Shown here in pieces: positions 44,397 through 53,103 of a stretch of DNA of 64,000 nt. A program made the translations under genes and the position numbers. The DNA comes from an uncultured Eubacteriales bacterium (GTDB lineage: Bacteria > Bacillota > Clostridia > Christensenellales > UBA1242): contig CABUZJ010000002.1 of assembly GCA_902496015.1 (NCBI GenBank), positions 1-64,000 of the forward strand, read 5' to 3'. The notes under the pieces were generated by a model, which was not told the origin of the DNA, did not search any database, and was given only the letters and a program-made list of their open reading frames with translations. Numbering within the stretch: position 1 is the stretch's first letter; the number at the start of each line of letters is the position of its first letter.

Positions 44397-44430
44397 AAAT
44401 AGAATTTTGGCTTATTAGTTTTGTAATAAA

Positions 44431-44475
44431 TGAGAAAAAGAACTCTACTAATTTTGTAGTGTTCTTTTTTATTTT
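44431..44475 (+). repeat. 45-bp terminator-type direct repeat, copy A
   Basis: A terminator hairpin (AAAAAGAAC...GTTCTTTTTT with a TAGT/ACTA-type inner stem) that recurs at 46941-46985 with about 4 differences in 45. The copies flank the two-gene LRR module. Confidence 0.75.
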
Positions 44476-44670
44476 GCGAGTTTCAAATTGTGGTGACTTT
44501 TGTATAGCCGTTTTTATTGAATATTTTGAGAGAATGAAATAACATAAGTAATTTTAAATTTTAAACAATATTATTTATATCATAATAACTAGAAACTAAA
44601 CATTACAATTTTATAATAAAGTTCAAATTTTCTTATTAGTTTTTTATTTAAAAGGGTTATTTTATTGATA

Positions 44671-44699
44671 TTGACTAAATTTGTTTTGTATGTTAATCT
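44671..44699 (+). promoter_or_regulatory. Promoter of the LRR module
   Basis: TTGACT (44671-44676), 17 nt, TAATCT (44694-44699). The rest of 44476-44670 shows nothing. The promoter fixes the first gene start at 44717. Confidence 0.5.
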
Positions 44700-44716
44700 T
44701 TATTAGAGGTAATTAT

Positions 44717-45010
44717 ATGTTATTAAAATTAAAAGTAATAAAGGTAAATAATTTTAATGAATATATTCTAAAAGATAAAAAAGAAGGTAAAGAATATAGC
44801 ATTATAATGGAATTTTATGGAATTGACAAACCAAAAGTGAATGACATTATTGCATTAAGTGACAGATTAGTAGACCCTAATGATAAATGGTATTCCCAAC
44901 CTTATGCTTTTGAACTATTAAATGACACTGAAACCAACTTAAAACAAATTGATGTAATAGGGCTAATTTCAAAAGATAAAAAATATATTTTGAAAAGGAT
45001 ATATGGATAG
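44717..45010 (+). CDS. Hypothetical partner of the LRR protein, 97 residues
   Basis: A small soluble protein, start at 44717 after AGAGGT. Beta-rich beginning (LLKLKVIKVNNFNEYILKDK) followed by a central region (DKPKVNDIIALSDRLVDPND) that resembles a small beta-barrel; no known family recognised. Its last 8 nt overlap the LRR gene, so the two are made together. No membrane segment. Confidence 0.5.
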   Translation: MLLKLKVIKVNNFNEYILKDKKEGKEYSIIMEFYGIDKPKVNDIIALSDRLVDPNDKWYSQPYAFELLNDTETNLKQIDVIGLISKDKKYILKRIYG

Positions 45011-46721
45011 TATGGATAGCAGTGATTTAAAATGGATAAAGAAACATTATGGAGAGAAATTTTCACATCTTTGTAGAGAACTTTTCCCTACTATACTTGA
45101 AACTGAGGGTAAATTAAAAGAAATTTTAACAAAACTTTTTCTTCCAAGTAGAGAACTTTATAATGACATAGTAGATAATAACCTAATAAATGACTTTGCG
45201 AGTTATGTTACTAGTTTATTAGGGATAAAATTAAATAATAACATTAACAGAAACCGATCTCCAGAAGAACTTATGGATAAAGCAGGATACATTCTTTATC
45301 CTGAATGTAAAACAGAGGCAGATATTCAAAAATTTAGGCATTACTATTATCGTGGAAAAGCAACGCCAGAATATAATGGAATAAATCCTGTTAGATATGA
45401 AGGTGAAGAACTTTGTACTTTTAATGGCGGAAGGTTAAATTCTTGCCGAGTTTGGTTCGCAGTTAAAAAAGATGTAGATAAAATAAAACGTGAAGATTTT
45501 AAAAATCCAAGAAGAGAAGATGACTATGGAGTAAGTGTTATAAGTATTCAATTTTCAAAAATTAATCCAAGTAGATTATCAATCAAAAACAGATATAATC
45601 ATACAATTAGCGATGTAAATCCAGATGCGACATTTGGCAATAATTTAGATAATATAATCACTGGACTAACAAGTGCATTTACAAGCAAATATAATATAAA
45701 GTTAAGTAGTAATAATAATAATTTTGAAATTCCTGGTTATGTTAAGGCTGCTGATGGAAGATTTTATAAATATAACTTAGAAATTGATGATGTTTACTAT
45801 TGCACAAATAATATAATTATAAAACATGGTCAACCAGTTGTATTAAACAAAGACAAATATGTTCTTTTTGATAACTTCATTTTAGATATTAAAAATAAAA
45901 AAATTATTGATTATAATAAATTAATGTCTAATACTTATAGTTATGATGCTTTTGTAGATAGTATTGGAGAAATTAAAGATATTAAACGTTTGACAAGTGA
46001 AAATGGTTTAACAATTCAAATTACTCCATCAGTTGGAGATATAATTGAAATAATGCTTAATAAACATAATGGAATAATTGGTTATATAAATTCAAATGTT
46101 CAATCTATTGGTGAGTGCTTCTTATATAGAAATAACTCTTTAACACAAATAGACTTACCAAGAGTTCAATCTATTAGAGATGGGTTCTTATGTGAAAATA
46201 ACTCATTAACACACATTGACTTACCGAATGTTAAAACTATTGGTGATTACTTCCTATATAGAAATAACTCATTAACACAAATAGCCCTACCGAACGTTCA
46301 ATCTATCGGTCATTACTTTTTAAATAATAACAATGCATTAACACAAATAGACTTACCGAATGTTAAATCTATTGGTGAGTGCTTCTTATATAGAAATAAC
46401 TCTTTAACACAAATAGACTTACCAAGAGTTCAATCTATTGGTAATTATTTCTTAGGGCATAACGATAGTATAAAGCAAATAAAATTACTGAAAGTTCAAT
46501 CTATTGGTGGTTGTTTCTTAAGTGAAAATAACTCATTAACACACATAGACTTACCGAATGTTCAATCTATTGGTGAGTACTTCTTAAGTGAAAATAACTC
46601 ATTAACACAAATAGATCTGCCGAACATTCAATCTATTGGAGATTGGTTCTTATGTAATAACGACTCATTAGCTCAAAAATATATTCACTTAACAGATGAA
46701 GATTCCTTTTTAGAGAAATAA
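45003..46721 (+). CDS. Leucine-rich-repeat protein with uncharacterised N-terminal domain
   Basis: A 572-residue protein without signal peptide or membrane helix, so probably cytosolic. Residues 1 to about 360 form an unknown domain with FNGGRLNSCRVWFAVKKDVD and SVISIQFSK segments that I recall from large families in uncultured gut bacteria with no assigned role. Residues about 365-560 are eight 22-residue LRR_5/BspA-like repeats, consensus NNSLTQIDLPNVQSIGxxFL, then a short acidic cap. BspA-type repeats usually sit on exported surface proteins, so an internal one is odd. Ribosome site AAAAGGA; ATG at 45012 is an alternative start. Coupled to the 97-residue gene. Confidence 0.65.
   Translation: MDSMDSSDLKWIKKHYGEKFSHLCRELFPTILETEGKLKEILTKLFLPSRELYNDIVDNNLINDFASYVTSLLGIKLNNNINRNRSPEELMDKAGYILYPECKTEADIQKFRHYYYRGKATPEYNGINPVRYEGEELCTFNGGRLNSCRVWFAVKKDVDKIKREDFKNPRREDDYGVSVISIQFSKINPSRLSIKNRYNHTISDVNPDATFGNNLDNIITGLTSAFTSKYNIKLSSNNNNFEIPGYVKAADGRFYKYNLEIDDVYYCTNNIIIKHGQPVVLNKDKYVLFDNFILDIKNKKIIDYNKLMSNTYSYDAFVDSIGEIKDIKRLTSENGLTIQITPSVGDIIEIMLNKHNGIIGYINSNVQSIGECFLYRNNSLTQIDLPRVQSIRDGFLCENNSLTHIDLPNVKTIGDYFLYRNNSLTQIALPNVQSIGHYFLNNNNALTQIDLPNVKSIGECFLYRNNSLTQIDLPRVQSIGNYFLGHNDSIKQIKLLKVQSIGGCFLSENNSLTHIDLPNVQSIGEYFLSENNSLTQIDLPNIQSIGDWFLCNNDSLAQKYIHLTDEDSFLEK
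46107..46640 (+). repeat. 66-bp tandem coding repeats (LRR units)
   Basis: Eight in-frame copies of a 66-bp unit. One segment of about 70 bp starting at 46107 recurs essentially identically 264 bp later (46371), exactly four units, which indicates a recent internal duplication or gene conversion. Confidence 0.85.
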
Positions 46722-46940
46722 TGACAAACTTTTATAACTTAAAATTGAAAATATAATATATTTTTGATTTTAAGAGTAAAAAAGTTTTTATAAATATATT
46801 CTTATTTTAAAAGAAAAATAAATCATATTAGTTTCATATTTTTGAATTATTATAAAAAGTAAAGTAATTGTTTATAAATTTATCTTTCTTTTATTTCGCT
46901 AGTTTTAAAAGGTTTCTTTTGGTATTATTTTTAAAATTAA

Positions 46941-46985
46941 TGAGAAAAAGAGCATTACTATTTTTGTAGTGTTCTTTTTTATTTT
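46941..46985 (+). repeat. 45-bp terminator-type direct repeat, copy B
   Basis: Second copy of the element at 44431-44475, same orientation, with a GTAGTGTTCTTTTTTATTTT end identical to copy A. It lies 220 bp after the LRR gene and can act as its terminator. Confidence 0.75.
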
Positions 46986-47039
46986 TTCAAATTTGTTAAT
47001 TAAACTTGAATTTTTTTAATTGTATTTTATTTTTTATGC

Positions 47040-47045
47040 TACAAT
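47040..47045 (+). promoter_or_regulatory. -10 element predicting leaderless DUF4186 mRNA
   Basis: TACAAT ending 6 nt before the ATG at 47052; no Shine-Dalgarno. The -35 is weak (TTAATT at an 18-nt spacing). Confidence 0.4.
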
Positions 47046-47051
47046 ATTATT

Positions 47052-47405
47052 ATGAATTGTATTTTTGAAAAATTAAAAATGTCTAAATTTAGAAGTTCTT
47101 TTCATTTAAAACAGAAAGATAAGGATTATATTAACAAAAAAGGCATAAATGTTATAAAGCAACATTGTTTAGATTTTATAACCAAAAGATTAGCTAATCC
47201 CTTATTGTTTAATGATGGCAAACAAACACCAACAAAAGGACACCCTGTTTTTATTGCCCAACACGCAACTGCAACATGTTGTAGAAAATGTTTGTTTAAA
47301 TGGCACAATATTGAAAAAACTCACATTTTAACACATCAAGAAAAAGACTATATTTGCTTAATTATAATGGAATGGATTAATTTAGAAATAAATAATATTG
47401 ATTGA
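47052..47405 (+). CDS. DUF4186 family protein
   Basis: A 117-residue protein matching DUF4186 along its length: KFRSSFHLKQKDKDYI, NDGKQTPTKGHPVFIAQHATATCC, CLFKWH and a C-terminal IIMEWI. The CCxxC and neighbouring histidines suggest a metal site. Function is unknown for the family. It has no ribosome site and a -10 placed 6 nt before the ATG, so it is probably leaderless. The stop is TGA. Confidence 0.85.
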   Translation: MNCIFEKLKMSKFRSSFHLKQKDKDYINKKGINVIKQHCLDFITKRLANPLLFNDGKQTPTKGHPVFIAQHATATCCRKCLFKWHNIEKTHILTHQEKDYICLIIMEWINLEINNID

Positions 47406-47499
47406 TTTACAAATATTATAATTTATTTTTATTCATTCATAGTGTAAAAATTTTGAAATTTAATAAAATTATATTATAATATTTTAAAGGAGTTGGCAC

Positions 47500-47619
47500 A
47501 TGGCACTTTTTGGCAAGAAATTTAGCATTATAAAATTTATATTGTTTATTATTGTTGCCATAATAGTTGTTCTTTTAATTTTTAGGGGCAATATTATTAG
47601 TGCGGTGAATGAATTATGA
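47500..47619 (+). CDS. 39-residue single-helix membrane peptide
   Basis: Read directly: MALFGKKFSIIKFILFIIVA, then a hydrophobic run ending IFRGNIISAVNEL. A basic N-terminus and one long membrane helix (about 10-28). Clear AAAGGAG ribosome site and a TTGAAA-16-TATAAT promoter upstream (47455-47482 region). Its TGA stop overlaps the ATG of the next gene (ATGA), so the two are coupled. Too short for an assigned family. Confidence 0.65.
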   Translation: MALFGKKFSIIKFILFIIVAIIVVLLIFRGNIISAVNEL

Positions 47620-48515
47620 AAAAAAATAAAACTTTAAGGTTTTTTGTAATACTTCTTATAGTCTTAGTTTTATTAGGGTCAATTGGAGTGGGTGGCTATT
47701 TTATTTTAGATAAAGTAGTAGTTCCTAAATATTTTGGTGAGTTTGGGATTAATAATATGGGCGACCTTGTTCAAATGATGGGTACCCTTTATAATAGTAA
47801 TGATGAAAAAGATATTGTTACAAATGGTTTTACAGAAACAGATAGAGTTTCGGCAGAAAGTAAACTAATTGGTGTAGGTTTTCCAAAACTCGCAAATGGG
47901 AATTTAGATTATAAGAAACTAGCAGAAGGAGATTTTTATGTAAGCCCAGATGCACAAGTTGAATTAACAGATAAAGAACTTGCAAGTTTGCTTGGGCAAA
48001 TGCTTAACAGCGGAATTCTTGCTGAAAAATTGCCCGATTTAAAATATATAAACACTTTAACTTTTTCAATGCTTGAAGTAATTATAACTCCAATGGTTGA
48101 AAATGGCGTTTTAAATCCAAATTCTGCAAAAATGGAGTTTAGTATTAAAATAGATACATCTAGTGTTCGAAGTCAAATGGCAAATGAAATGGAAATGCCT
48201 TTGTTTTTACTTAACATGATTGTTCCTAAAACGCTTTATATAAATGTTAATTTTGGCCTAGAAATAAGTGAAAACAATTGGGTTTACAGCAATAGCTCAA
48301 TTGGGGTTAATGGTAGAACTAGTAAGCAAAGTGAAATATTACTAAATTTGTTAATAGATTTTATTTTTCCAGTTGAAAACAATATGACATTAGAAAAACT
48401 CAACGAAGAATTTGGTGGGGTAGTGTTAAAAGGGCTTGAACTGCTTGGTAATGTGCAATTTACTAATTCAATATATTCAACAAATCAAAACGGAGTAGTT
48501 CTAACATTTAAATAA
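47616..48515 (+). CDS. Membrane-anchored exported protein, unknown
   Basis: A 299-residue protein with an N-terminal membrane anchor or uncleaved signal (about 8-32) and an outward domain of about 265 residues, acidic and mixed alpha/beta (LTDKELASLLGQMLNSGIL, then beta strands such as KMEFSIKIDTSSVR). No family recognised. Starts within the stop of the 39-residue membrane peptide, implying the two work together. Confidence 0.6.
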   Translation: MKKNKTLRFFVILLIVLVLLGSIGVGGYFILDKVVVPKYFGEFGINNMGDLVQMMGTLYNSNDEKDIVTNGFTETDRVSAESKLIGVGFPKLANGNLDYKKLAEGDFYVSPDAQVELTDKELASLLGQMLNSGILAEKLPDLKYINTLTFSMLEVIITPMVENGVLNPNSAKMEFSIKIDTSSVRSQMANEMEMPLFLLNMIVPKTLYINVNFGLEISENNWVYSNSSIGVNGRTSKQSEILLNLLIDFIFPVENNMTLEKLNEEFGGVVLKGLELLGNVQFTNSIYSTNQNGVVLTFK

Positions 48516-48521
48516 ATAAAT

Positions 48522-48566
48522 AAAAAATCATTGCTTAGAAAAATTAATTTAAGCAATGATTTTTTT
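48522..48566. terminator. Bidirectional terminator
   Basis: AAAAAATCATTGCTTA pairs with TAAGCAATGATTTTTT, between convergent genes. Confidence 0.85.
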
Positions 48567-48567
48567 A

Positions 48568-49494
48568 TTAATCTATATAAATAATGTCTACTCCCCGTTT
48601 TGAAACAAAATCAATATCAATTTGTTTACTTAAAGTGTGAACAGCCACTTCTTTTTTTGTTTTAAATCCAAAAGAACGATATAGCATCCAAGTGTTGTAA
48701 TAAAGCACAATGGTTGTAACGTTCTCTTTATCTTCAAAATACTCATTAATTTTAGAAATAGAATACTCTGCTTTGTAATTTGTAAACCAATACTCAGCAA
48801 AATTAAAAACTTGTAAAGCATTATAATTTTCAATTGAATAAACTTGAATAATAAATCTATTAAAAATATCAAAGTCTTGTGTTTTGCTTATTTCTATCAT
48901 ATTAGCAAGCAAAGCAACAGCATCTTCCTCTTTTGTGTCAAAAACTATTTTAATATTAGGGTTTTCTTTAAGTTGTAAAATTAACCAATCAAAAGTTATT
49001 CCATTATATAGACTATAAATTTTACTATTTTTGTATTCCATAATAGTTGGGCGGTTAGTTAAATTAAAGTCGCCAATGTTTTCAAATTCATGAGAACATA
49101 CTATTTGTTTATCTGCTGTATATAAAAAATCTAATTCAATTAAGTTAATATTATTATTAATACAATTTAAGAAACTTTCTTGTGAATTAGTGTAAGTATG
49201 GTTTTCAAGTGAACCGCCAGCATGTGCAACAAATTTGATATTTTCTTTTGCATCAATATTAAATGTTAAAACACAATTTGGAATTATAAGGGATATACTT
49301 AAAATAATTGATATAATTGAAGTGATAATTATTTGTTTATTTCTTTTAATAAATAGTGAAATTATAGAAAATAATAATAAAATAAATTGAAATACTAAGC
49401 TTGTAAAAAAAATACTTTGCCAAACAATGTAAACTAAACTTTGTAAAATAATAGTTGTTATTAAAAGAGCTAATAAAATAATAAAAACAAACAT
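48568..49494 (-). CDS. Membrane-anchored glycerophosphodiester phosphodiesterase-like protein
   Basis: A 308-residue protein. Three hydrophobic segments in residues 1-85, then a GDPD-type domain: FVAHAGG, NSQESFLNCI, IELDFLYTADKQIVCSHEF, which carry the family histidines and E-x-D metal ligands. Expected activity: hydrolysis of glycerophosphodiesters or related lipid head groups outside the cell. Arginine of the usual HRG is replaced (HAGG), as in some bacterial GDPD-like proteins. No ribosome site: TATAAT ends 6 nt before the ATG, predicting a leaderless mRNA. Confidence 0.7.
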   Translation of the reverse strand: MFVFIILLALLITTIILQSLVYIVWQSIFFTSLVFQFILLLFSIISLFIKRNKQIIITSIISIILSISLIIPNCVLTFNIDAKENIKFVAHAGGSLENHTYTNSQESFLNCINNNINLIELDFLYTADKQIVCSHEFENIGDFNLTNRPTIMEYKNSKIYSLYNGITFDWLILQLKENPNIKIVFDTKEEDAVALLANMIEISKTQDFDIFNRFIIQVYSIENYNALQVFNFAEYWFTNYKAEYSISKINEYFEDKENVTTIVLYYNTWMLYRSFGFKTKKEVAVHTLSKQIDIDFVSKRGVDIIYID

Positions 49495-49500
49495 AACTAT

Positions 49501-49506
49501 ATTATA
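49501..49506 (-). promoter_or_regulatory. -10 element predicting leaderless GDPD-like mRNA
   Basis: TATAAT on the minus strand with 6 nt between it and the ATG at 49494; -35 weak (TTTACT at 49523-49528). Confidence 0.5.
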
Positions 49507-49554
49507 GCCAAAAAATTTTATTAGTAAATTTATTTTTATAATTAAATAAAATTA

Positions 49555-49583
49555 TTGAATAGTTTATTTTTATGTGTTATAAT
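49555..49583 (+). promoter_or_regulatory. tRNA-Arg(CCT) promoter
   Basis: TTGAAT (49555-49560), 17 nt, TATAAT (49578-49583) with TG at the extended -10 position. Confidence 0.6.
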
Positions 49584-49621
49584 CTTTTTTGTAATTATTG
49601 TTGTAGAAAACTAATTCAAAT

Positions 49622-49698
49622 GTGGGTATAGCTCAGCAGGATAGAGCGGTCGCCTCCTAAGCGACAGGTCGGAAGTTCGAATCTTCTTACTCACACCA
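49622..49698 (+). tRNA. tRNA-Arg (anticodon CCT)
   Basis: A 77-nt cloverleaf: acceptor GTGGGTA/TACTCAC (one G-U pair), anticodon loop CTCCTAA in stem GTCGC/GCGAC, T loop TTCGAAT, CCA encoded. A terminator hairpin follows (about 49700-49737). Confidence 0.95.
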
Positions 49699-49782
49699 AA
49701 AAAAATATCTGTTAGTATAAACTTACGGATATTTTTTTGTTTTTAATGTTATTTTATTTATGAAATTATATAAAAATTTTTA

Positions 49783-50661
49783 TTAATTTATTTTATCAAT
49801 GTCAATTATTGTGTAAGCTCTGTTTCCAAGTCCTTCTTCATAAGCCGTTTCTACTGTGTGGATTGCATGACGAGAATTCATTCGCTCTATTAAAGAGGCT
49901 TTTCCTTCGTCTTTTGAATTAATTATTGCATCATAGCATGCTTGGTCTAGTGCAACTGGGTCTAGGCTTGCAAAAATTCCTATGTCTGCCATTTCTGGTT
50001 TGTGTGGGTTACTATCGCAATCGCAATCTATTGATAAGTTATTTGCTACATTAATGTATGCAATATTGTCTTTTCCCATATATGATATAACTGCTGCACA
50101 GGCATCTGCCATACTTTCAAGAAATTTGTCTTGTTCACAATCCCAAATATGTTCTTCATGTCCTGCACCATGTATATAAGCTTTTCCATGTGAAGACGCA
50201 ATTCCAATAGACATATTTTTTAATGCACCGCCAAAACCACCCATAGCATGTCCTTTGAAATGTGAGAGCATTAACATTGAATCATATTTTGTAATATTTG
50301 CACCAACAAAATTTTTATTTATTTGTTTTCCACAAGGCACTGGAATTTCAATTTCGCCAAATTCGTCCATAATGTCACATGGGGCAATATCTAAGAATCC
50401 ATGACTTTTAATGGTTTTCCAATGATCTTTTGTGTTACTTCTTTTACCTGTGTATGCAGTGTTACATTCAACAATAGTGCCATTTAGTTTATTTATCAAA
50501 CCTTTTATTAAATTTGGATTAAGAAAGTTGTGCCCACCTGGTTCACCTGTGGAAATTTTAACTGCAACTTTGCCATGTAGTTTAATTCCTAAGGCTTCAT
50601 AAATTTTAATTAAGCTTTCACTTGTAATATTTTTTGTAAAAAACACTTTTGATTTTTCCAT
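49783..50661 (-). CDS. DUF362 domain protein
   Basis: A 292-residue DUF362 protein: VAVKISTGEPGG, GHAMGGFGGALKNMSIG and LDPVALDQACYD are the usual landmarks. Many DUF362 proteins end in a two-cluster ferredoxin domain; here there is none, only a CDCD pair in the middle. Role unknown. Single gene with an AAAGGA ribosome site. Confidence 0.85.
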   Translation of the reverse strand: MEKSKVFFTKNITSESLIKIYEALGIKLHGKVAVKISTGEPGGHNFLNPNLIKGLINKLNGTIVECNTAYTGKRSNTKDHWKTIKSHGFLDIAPCDIMDEFGEIEIPVPCGKQINKNFVGANITKYDSMLMLSHFKGHAMGGFGGALKNMSIGIASSHGKAYIHGAGHEEHIWDCEQDKFLESMADACAAVISYMGKDNIAYINVANNLSIDCDCDSNPHKPEMADIGIFASLDPVALDQACYDAIINSKDEGKASLIERMNSRHAIHTVETAYEEGLGNRAYTIIDIDKIN

Positions 50662-50838
50662 AATAATTTCCTTTATAATAAAATTGTATAATTAAGTATT
50701 TTAAAAAATCAAATATTTTATAAATATTTTTAAAAATTTTCTATTATTGTTATGATTTCATTTTGAAATTAGATATAATAATATAAAGTTCATAATTATA
50801 GTGAATAAAAATAATAATTTATATAAACCAGGAGTTTT

Positions 50839-51750
50839 ATGCAAAAAGGTTATTTAAAAATTGAAGAAATTAATAAAAATATTAAAAATAATGCAATGAA
50901 AGTTGTTAGAGATGCTGAAAGCAATTTTAGAAGTCAACTATTTGAACTCGCTAATTTTATAATAAATAATGGTAATATAAAAATCGTGTTAATTGGGGGG
51001 CCGAGTTGTGCCGGCAAGACAACATCTGCAAATTTACTAAAAGATATTTTGCAAAGGAAAGGTAAACAAGTTTTAACCATTGCAATGGACAATTTTTTTA
51101 AAAGTCAAAGTGAAAGAGAATTGTTAGAAGATGGCACCATTGATTTTGATAGTTTAAATATTGTTAACCTTGAACAAATGAGAGAATGTTTTAAAACTCT
51201 TTTTGAAAAGGGAAAAGCAAAATTTCCAGAATTTGACTTTGTTAGTGGTGTTAATTATCCCGATAAAATTTCTTATCAACTAACAGAAGAGACAATAATA
51301 ATATTTGAAGGGATACATGTTTTAAATCCAAAACTTATTTCATATCTTGAAACTAAAAATTTTATAAAAGTTTATATTAGTAATTTAAGTGGATTTAAAG
51401 GCTATGGCTATGAAATTTCTACCCGTGAGTTTAGGCTTGTAAGACGAATGATAAGAGATATGGCAAGAAGGGGAGTAAAACCCAGTGAAACACTTAGGAT
51501 GTGGCATAATATTACAAATGCCGAAGAAGTTTATATAGAACCTTTTAAAAAAGATGTTGATTATGAAATTGACACAACTCATGCCTATGAAATTGGATTA
51601 TACAAAAATATAATCTTAAATGCTATTAATAATAAAGAATTAAGTTATAAACTTTTACCATGGTTGAAGTTGTTTGAATTTGCTGAAGATGTTAGTAAAG
51701 ACCTGTTACCAGACACTACATTAATGAATGAATTTATAAATATTGATTAA
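50839..51750 (+). CDS. Uridine kinase-like P-loop protein
   Basis: A 303-residue nucleoside-kinase-type protein. P-loop GGPSCAGKTT (near residue 56), AMDNFFKS substrate-binding aspartate, FEGIHVLNP and REFRLVRRMIRDMARRG lid arginines. It lacks the N-terminal TGS domain often fused to such kinases in Clostridia and begins with a short helical region. It probably phosphorylates uridine/cytidine. It has a CAGGAG ribosome site and converges on deoD-deoB. Confidence 0.82.
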   Translation: MQKGYLKIEEINKNIKNNAMKVVRDAESNFRSQLFELANFIINNGNIKIVLIGGPSCAGKTTSANLLKDILQRKGKQVLTIAMDNFFKSQSERELLEDGTIDFDSLNIVNLEQMRECFKTLFEKGKAKFPEFDFVSGVNYPDKISYQLTEETIIIFEGIHVLNPKLISYLETKNFIKVYISNLSGFKGYGYEISTREFRLVRRMIRDMARRGVKPSETLRMWHNITNAEEVYIEPFKKDVDYEIDTTHAYEIGLYKNIILNAINNKELSYKLLPWLKLFEFAEDVSKDLLPDTTLMNEFINID

Positions 51751-51894
51751 ATTATATAAAATTTAAAGTATAATTGCAGAATATTATATAATTTTTATCT
51801 TAATTTATAAAATTTTATTTTAAAATTCGCAAATTTAATAATAAATTTATTAAAATTCAATAAATTTTAATATAATTTCCTATTTAATTAATAT

Positions 51895-51933
51895 AAAAAA
51901 TAGTCGACTAAACTATAAATCGACTATTTTTAT
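51895..51933. terminator. Bidirectional terminator
   Basis: AAAAATAGTCGA pairs with TCGACTATTTTT, between the kinase gene and deoB. Confidence 0.8.
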
Positions 51934-51936
51934 TGC

Positions 51937-53103
51937 TTAAATATTTAGATTAAAATTGCTATTTAAAGTTTTACTATTGCTGTTAATGCTTAGCAGATTT
52001 AGAATTGTTGCACCAACATGGTTAAAACCTTTAAGGGTTCCTAAATTTTTAGGTTCAATAGATTTATAATATAATATAAACGGAACATATTCACGACTGT
52101 GGTCAGTAGATTCTGTTGCAGGATCGCAACCATGGTCGGCTGTGATAATTAAAGCATCATCTTCTTTCATATTTGAAATAAATTCATTTAATTTAGCATC
52201 AAAGTTTGTTAATGCTTTTGCATATCCATCAATATCGTTTCTATGTCCAAATTTCATATCAAAATCGCATAAATTTATCCAGCATAAGCCACTAAAATCT
52301 TTATTTTGGCAAGATAGAAGTTGGTTCATACCTGTGTTATTATCGGTGCTGGTTAGAGTGATTGAAATATTTTGATGTGCAAACATGTCATCAATTTTTC
52401 CAATTGCTATAACTTCTAAATTATTTTTTATTATTTGTTCTAATAAATTATCAGCGGGTGGAATTAAAGAGAAGTCGTGCCTATTAGAAGTGCGATAGAA
52501 ATTTGGATATTCGCCTAAAAATGGTCTTGCTATAATACGACCAACACCATATTTTCCAGTCATAATTTCCCTTGCTTGCTTACACATTGTGTAAAGTTGG
52601 CTTAGTGGAATAACTTCTTCATGACATGCTATTTGCAAAACGCTGTCTGCCGATGTGTAAACTATAGGGTTACCTGTTTTTATGTGTTCGCAACCATAAT
52701 CAATTATTACTTGAGTTCCTGAATAGGGTTTATTACATAAAACTTTTTTCCCCCAAGCTTTTTCAAGTTTGTTTATAATATTTTTAGGAAATCCTTTTTT
52801 AAATGTTGGGAAAGGAGTTTTAGTTATTATTCCTGCCATTTCCCAGTGACCTGTGGTAGAATCTTTTCCTGCTGAAAGTTCTTCTAGTCTTGCAAAACTG
52901 CCAATTGGGTTTTCAATTTTAGGTTTGCACGAAACACCATCTATATTAAATAAGCCGAGTTTAGTTAAAGTAGGAATATTTAAACTTTCACTTGATGCAA
53001 TTGTTTTAATTGTGTTAGAACCTAAATCACCATAAGATTTTGCATCAGGTGCTTGCCCAATTCCAAAACTATCTAAAACTATTAAAAAAACTCTTTTTGC
53101 CAT
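51937..53103 (-). CDS. deoB: Phosphopentomutase
   Basis: A 388-residue alkaline-phosphatase-superfamily mutase: N-terminal VFLIVLDSFGIGQAPDA with the first metal aspartate, AGKDSTTGHWE with the phosphorylated threonine, and ITADHGCDPATESTDHSRE near the end. It interconverts (deoxy)ribose-1- and -5-phosphates. It follows deoD with a 1-nt overlap (TAATG), forming a nucleoside-salvage operon. Confidence 0.95.
   Translation of the reverse strand: MAKRVFLIVLDSFGIGQAPDAKSYGDLGSNTIKTIASSESLNIPTLTKLGLFNIDGVSCKPKIENPIGSFARLEELSAGKDSTTGHWEMAGIITKTPFPTFKKGFPKNIINKLEKAWGKKVLCNKPYSGTQVIIDYGCEHIKTGNPIVYTSADSVLQIACHEEVIPLSQLYTMCKQAREIMTGKYGVGRIIARPFLGEYPNFYRTSNRHDFSLIPPADNLLEQIIKNNLEVIAIGKIDDMFAHQNISITLTSTDNNTGMNQLLSCQNKDFSGLCWINLCDFDMKFGHRNDIDGYAKALTNFDAKLNEFISNMKEDDALIITADHGCDPATESTDHSREYVPFILYYKSIEPKNLGTLKGFNHVGATILNLLSINSNSKTLNSNFNLNI

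Larger units (their letters stand above)
46722..47051. other. Non-coding gap after the LRR gene
   Basis: 330 bp of AT-rich DNA. The only features are repeat copy B (46941-46985) and a -10 hexamer for the next gene (47040-47045). No other gene is supported. Confidence 0.5.
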
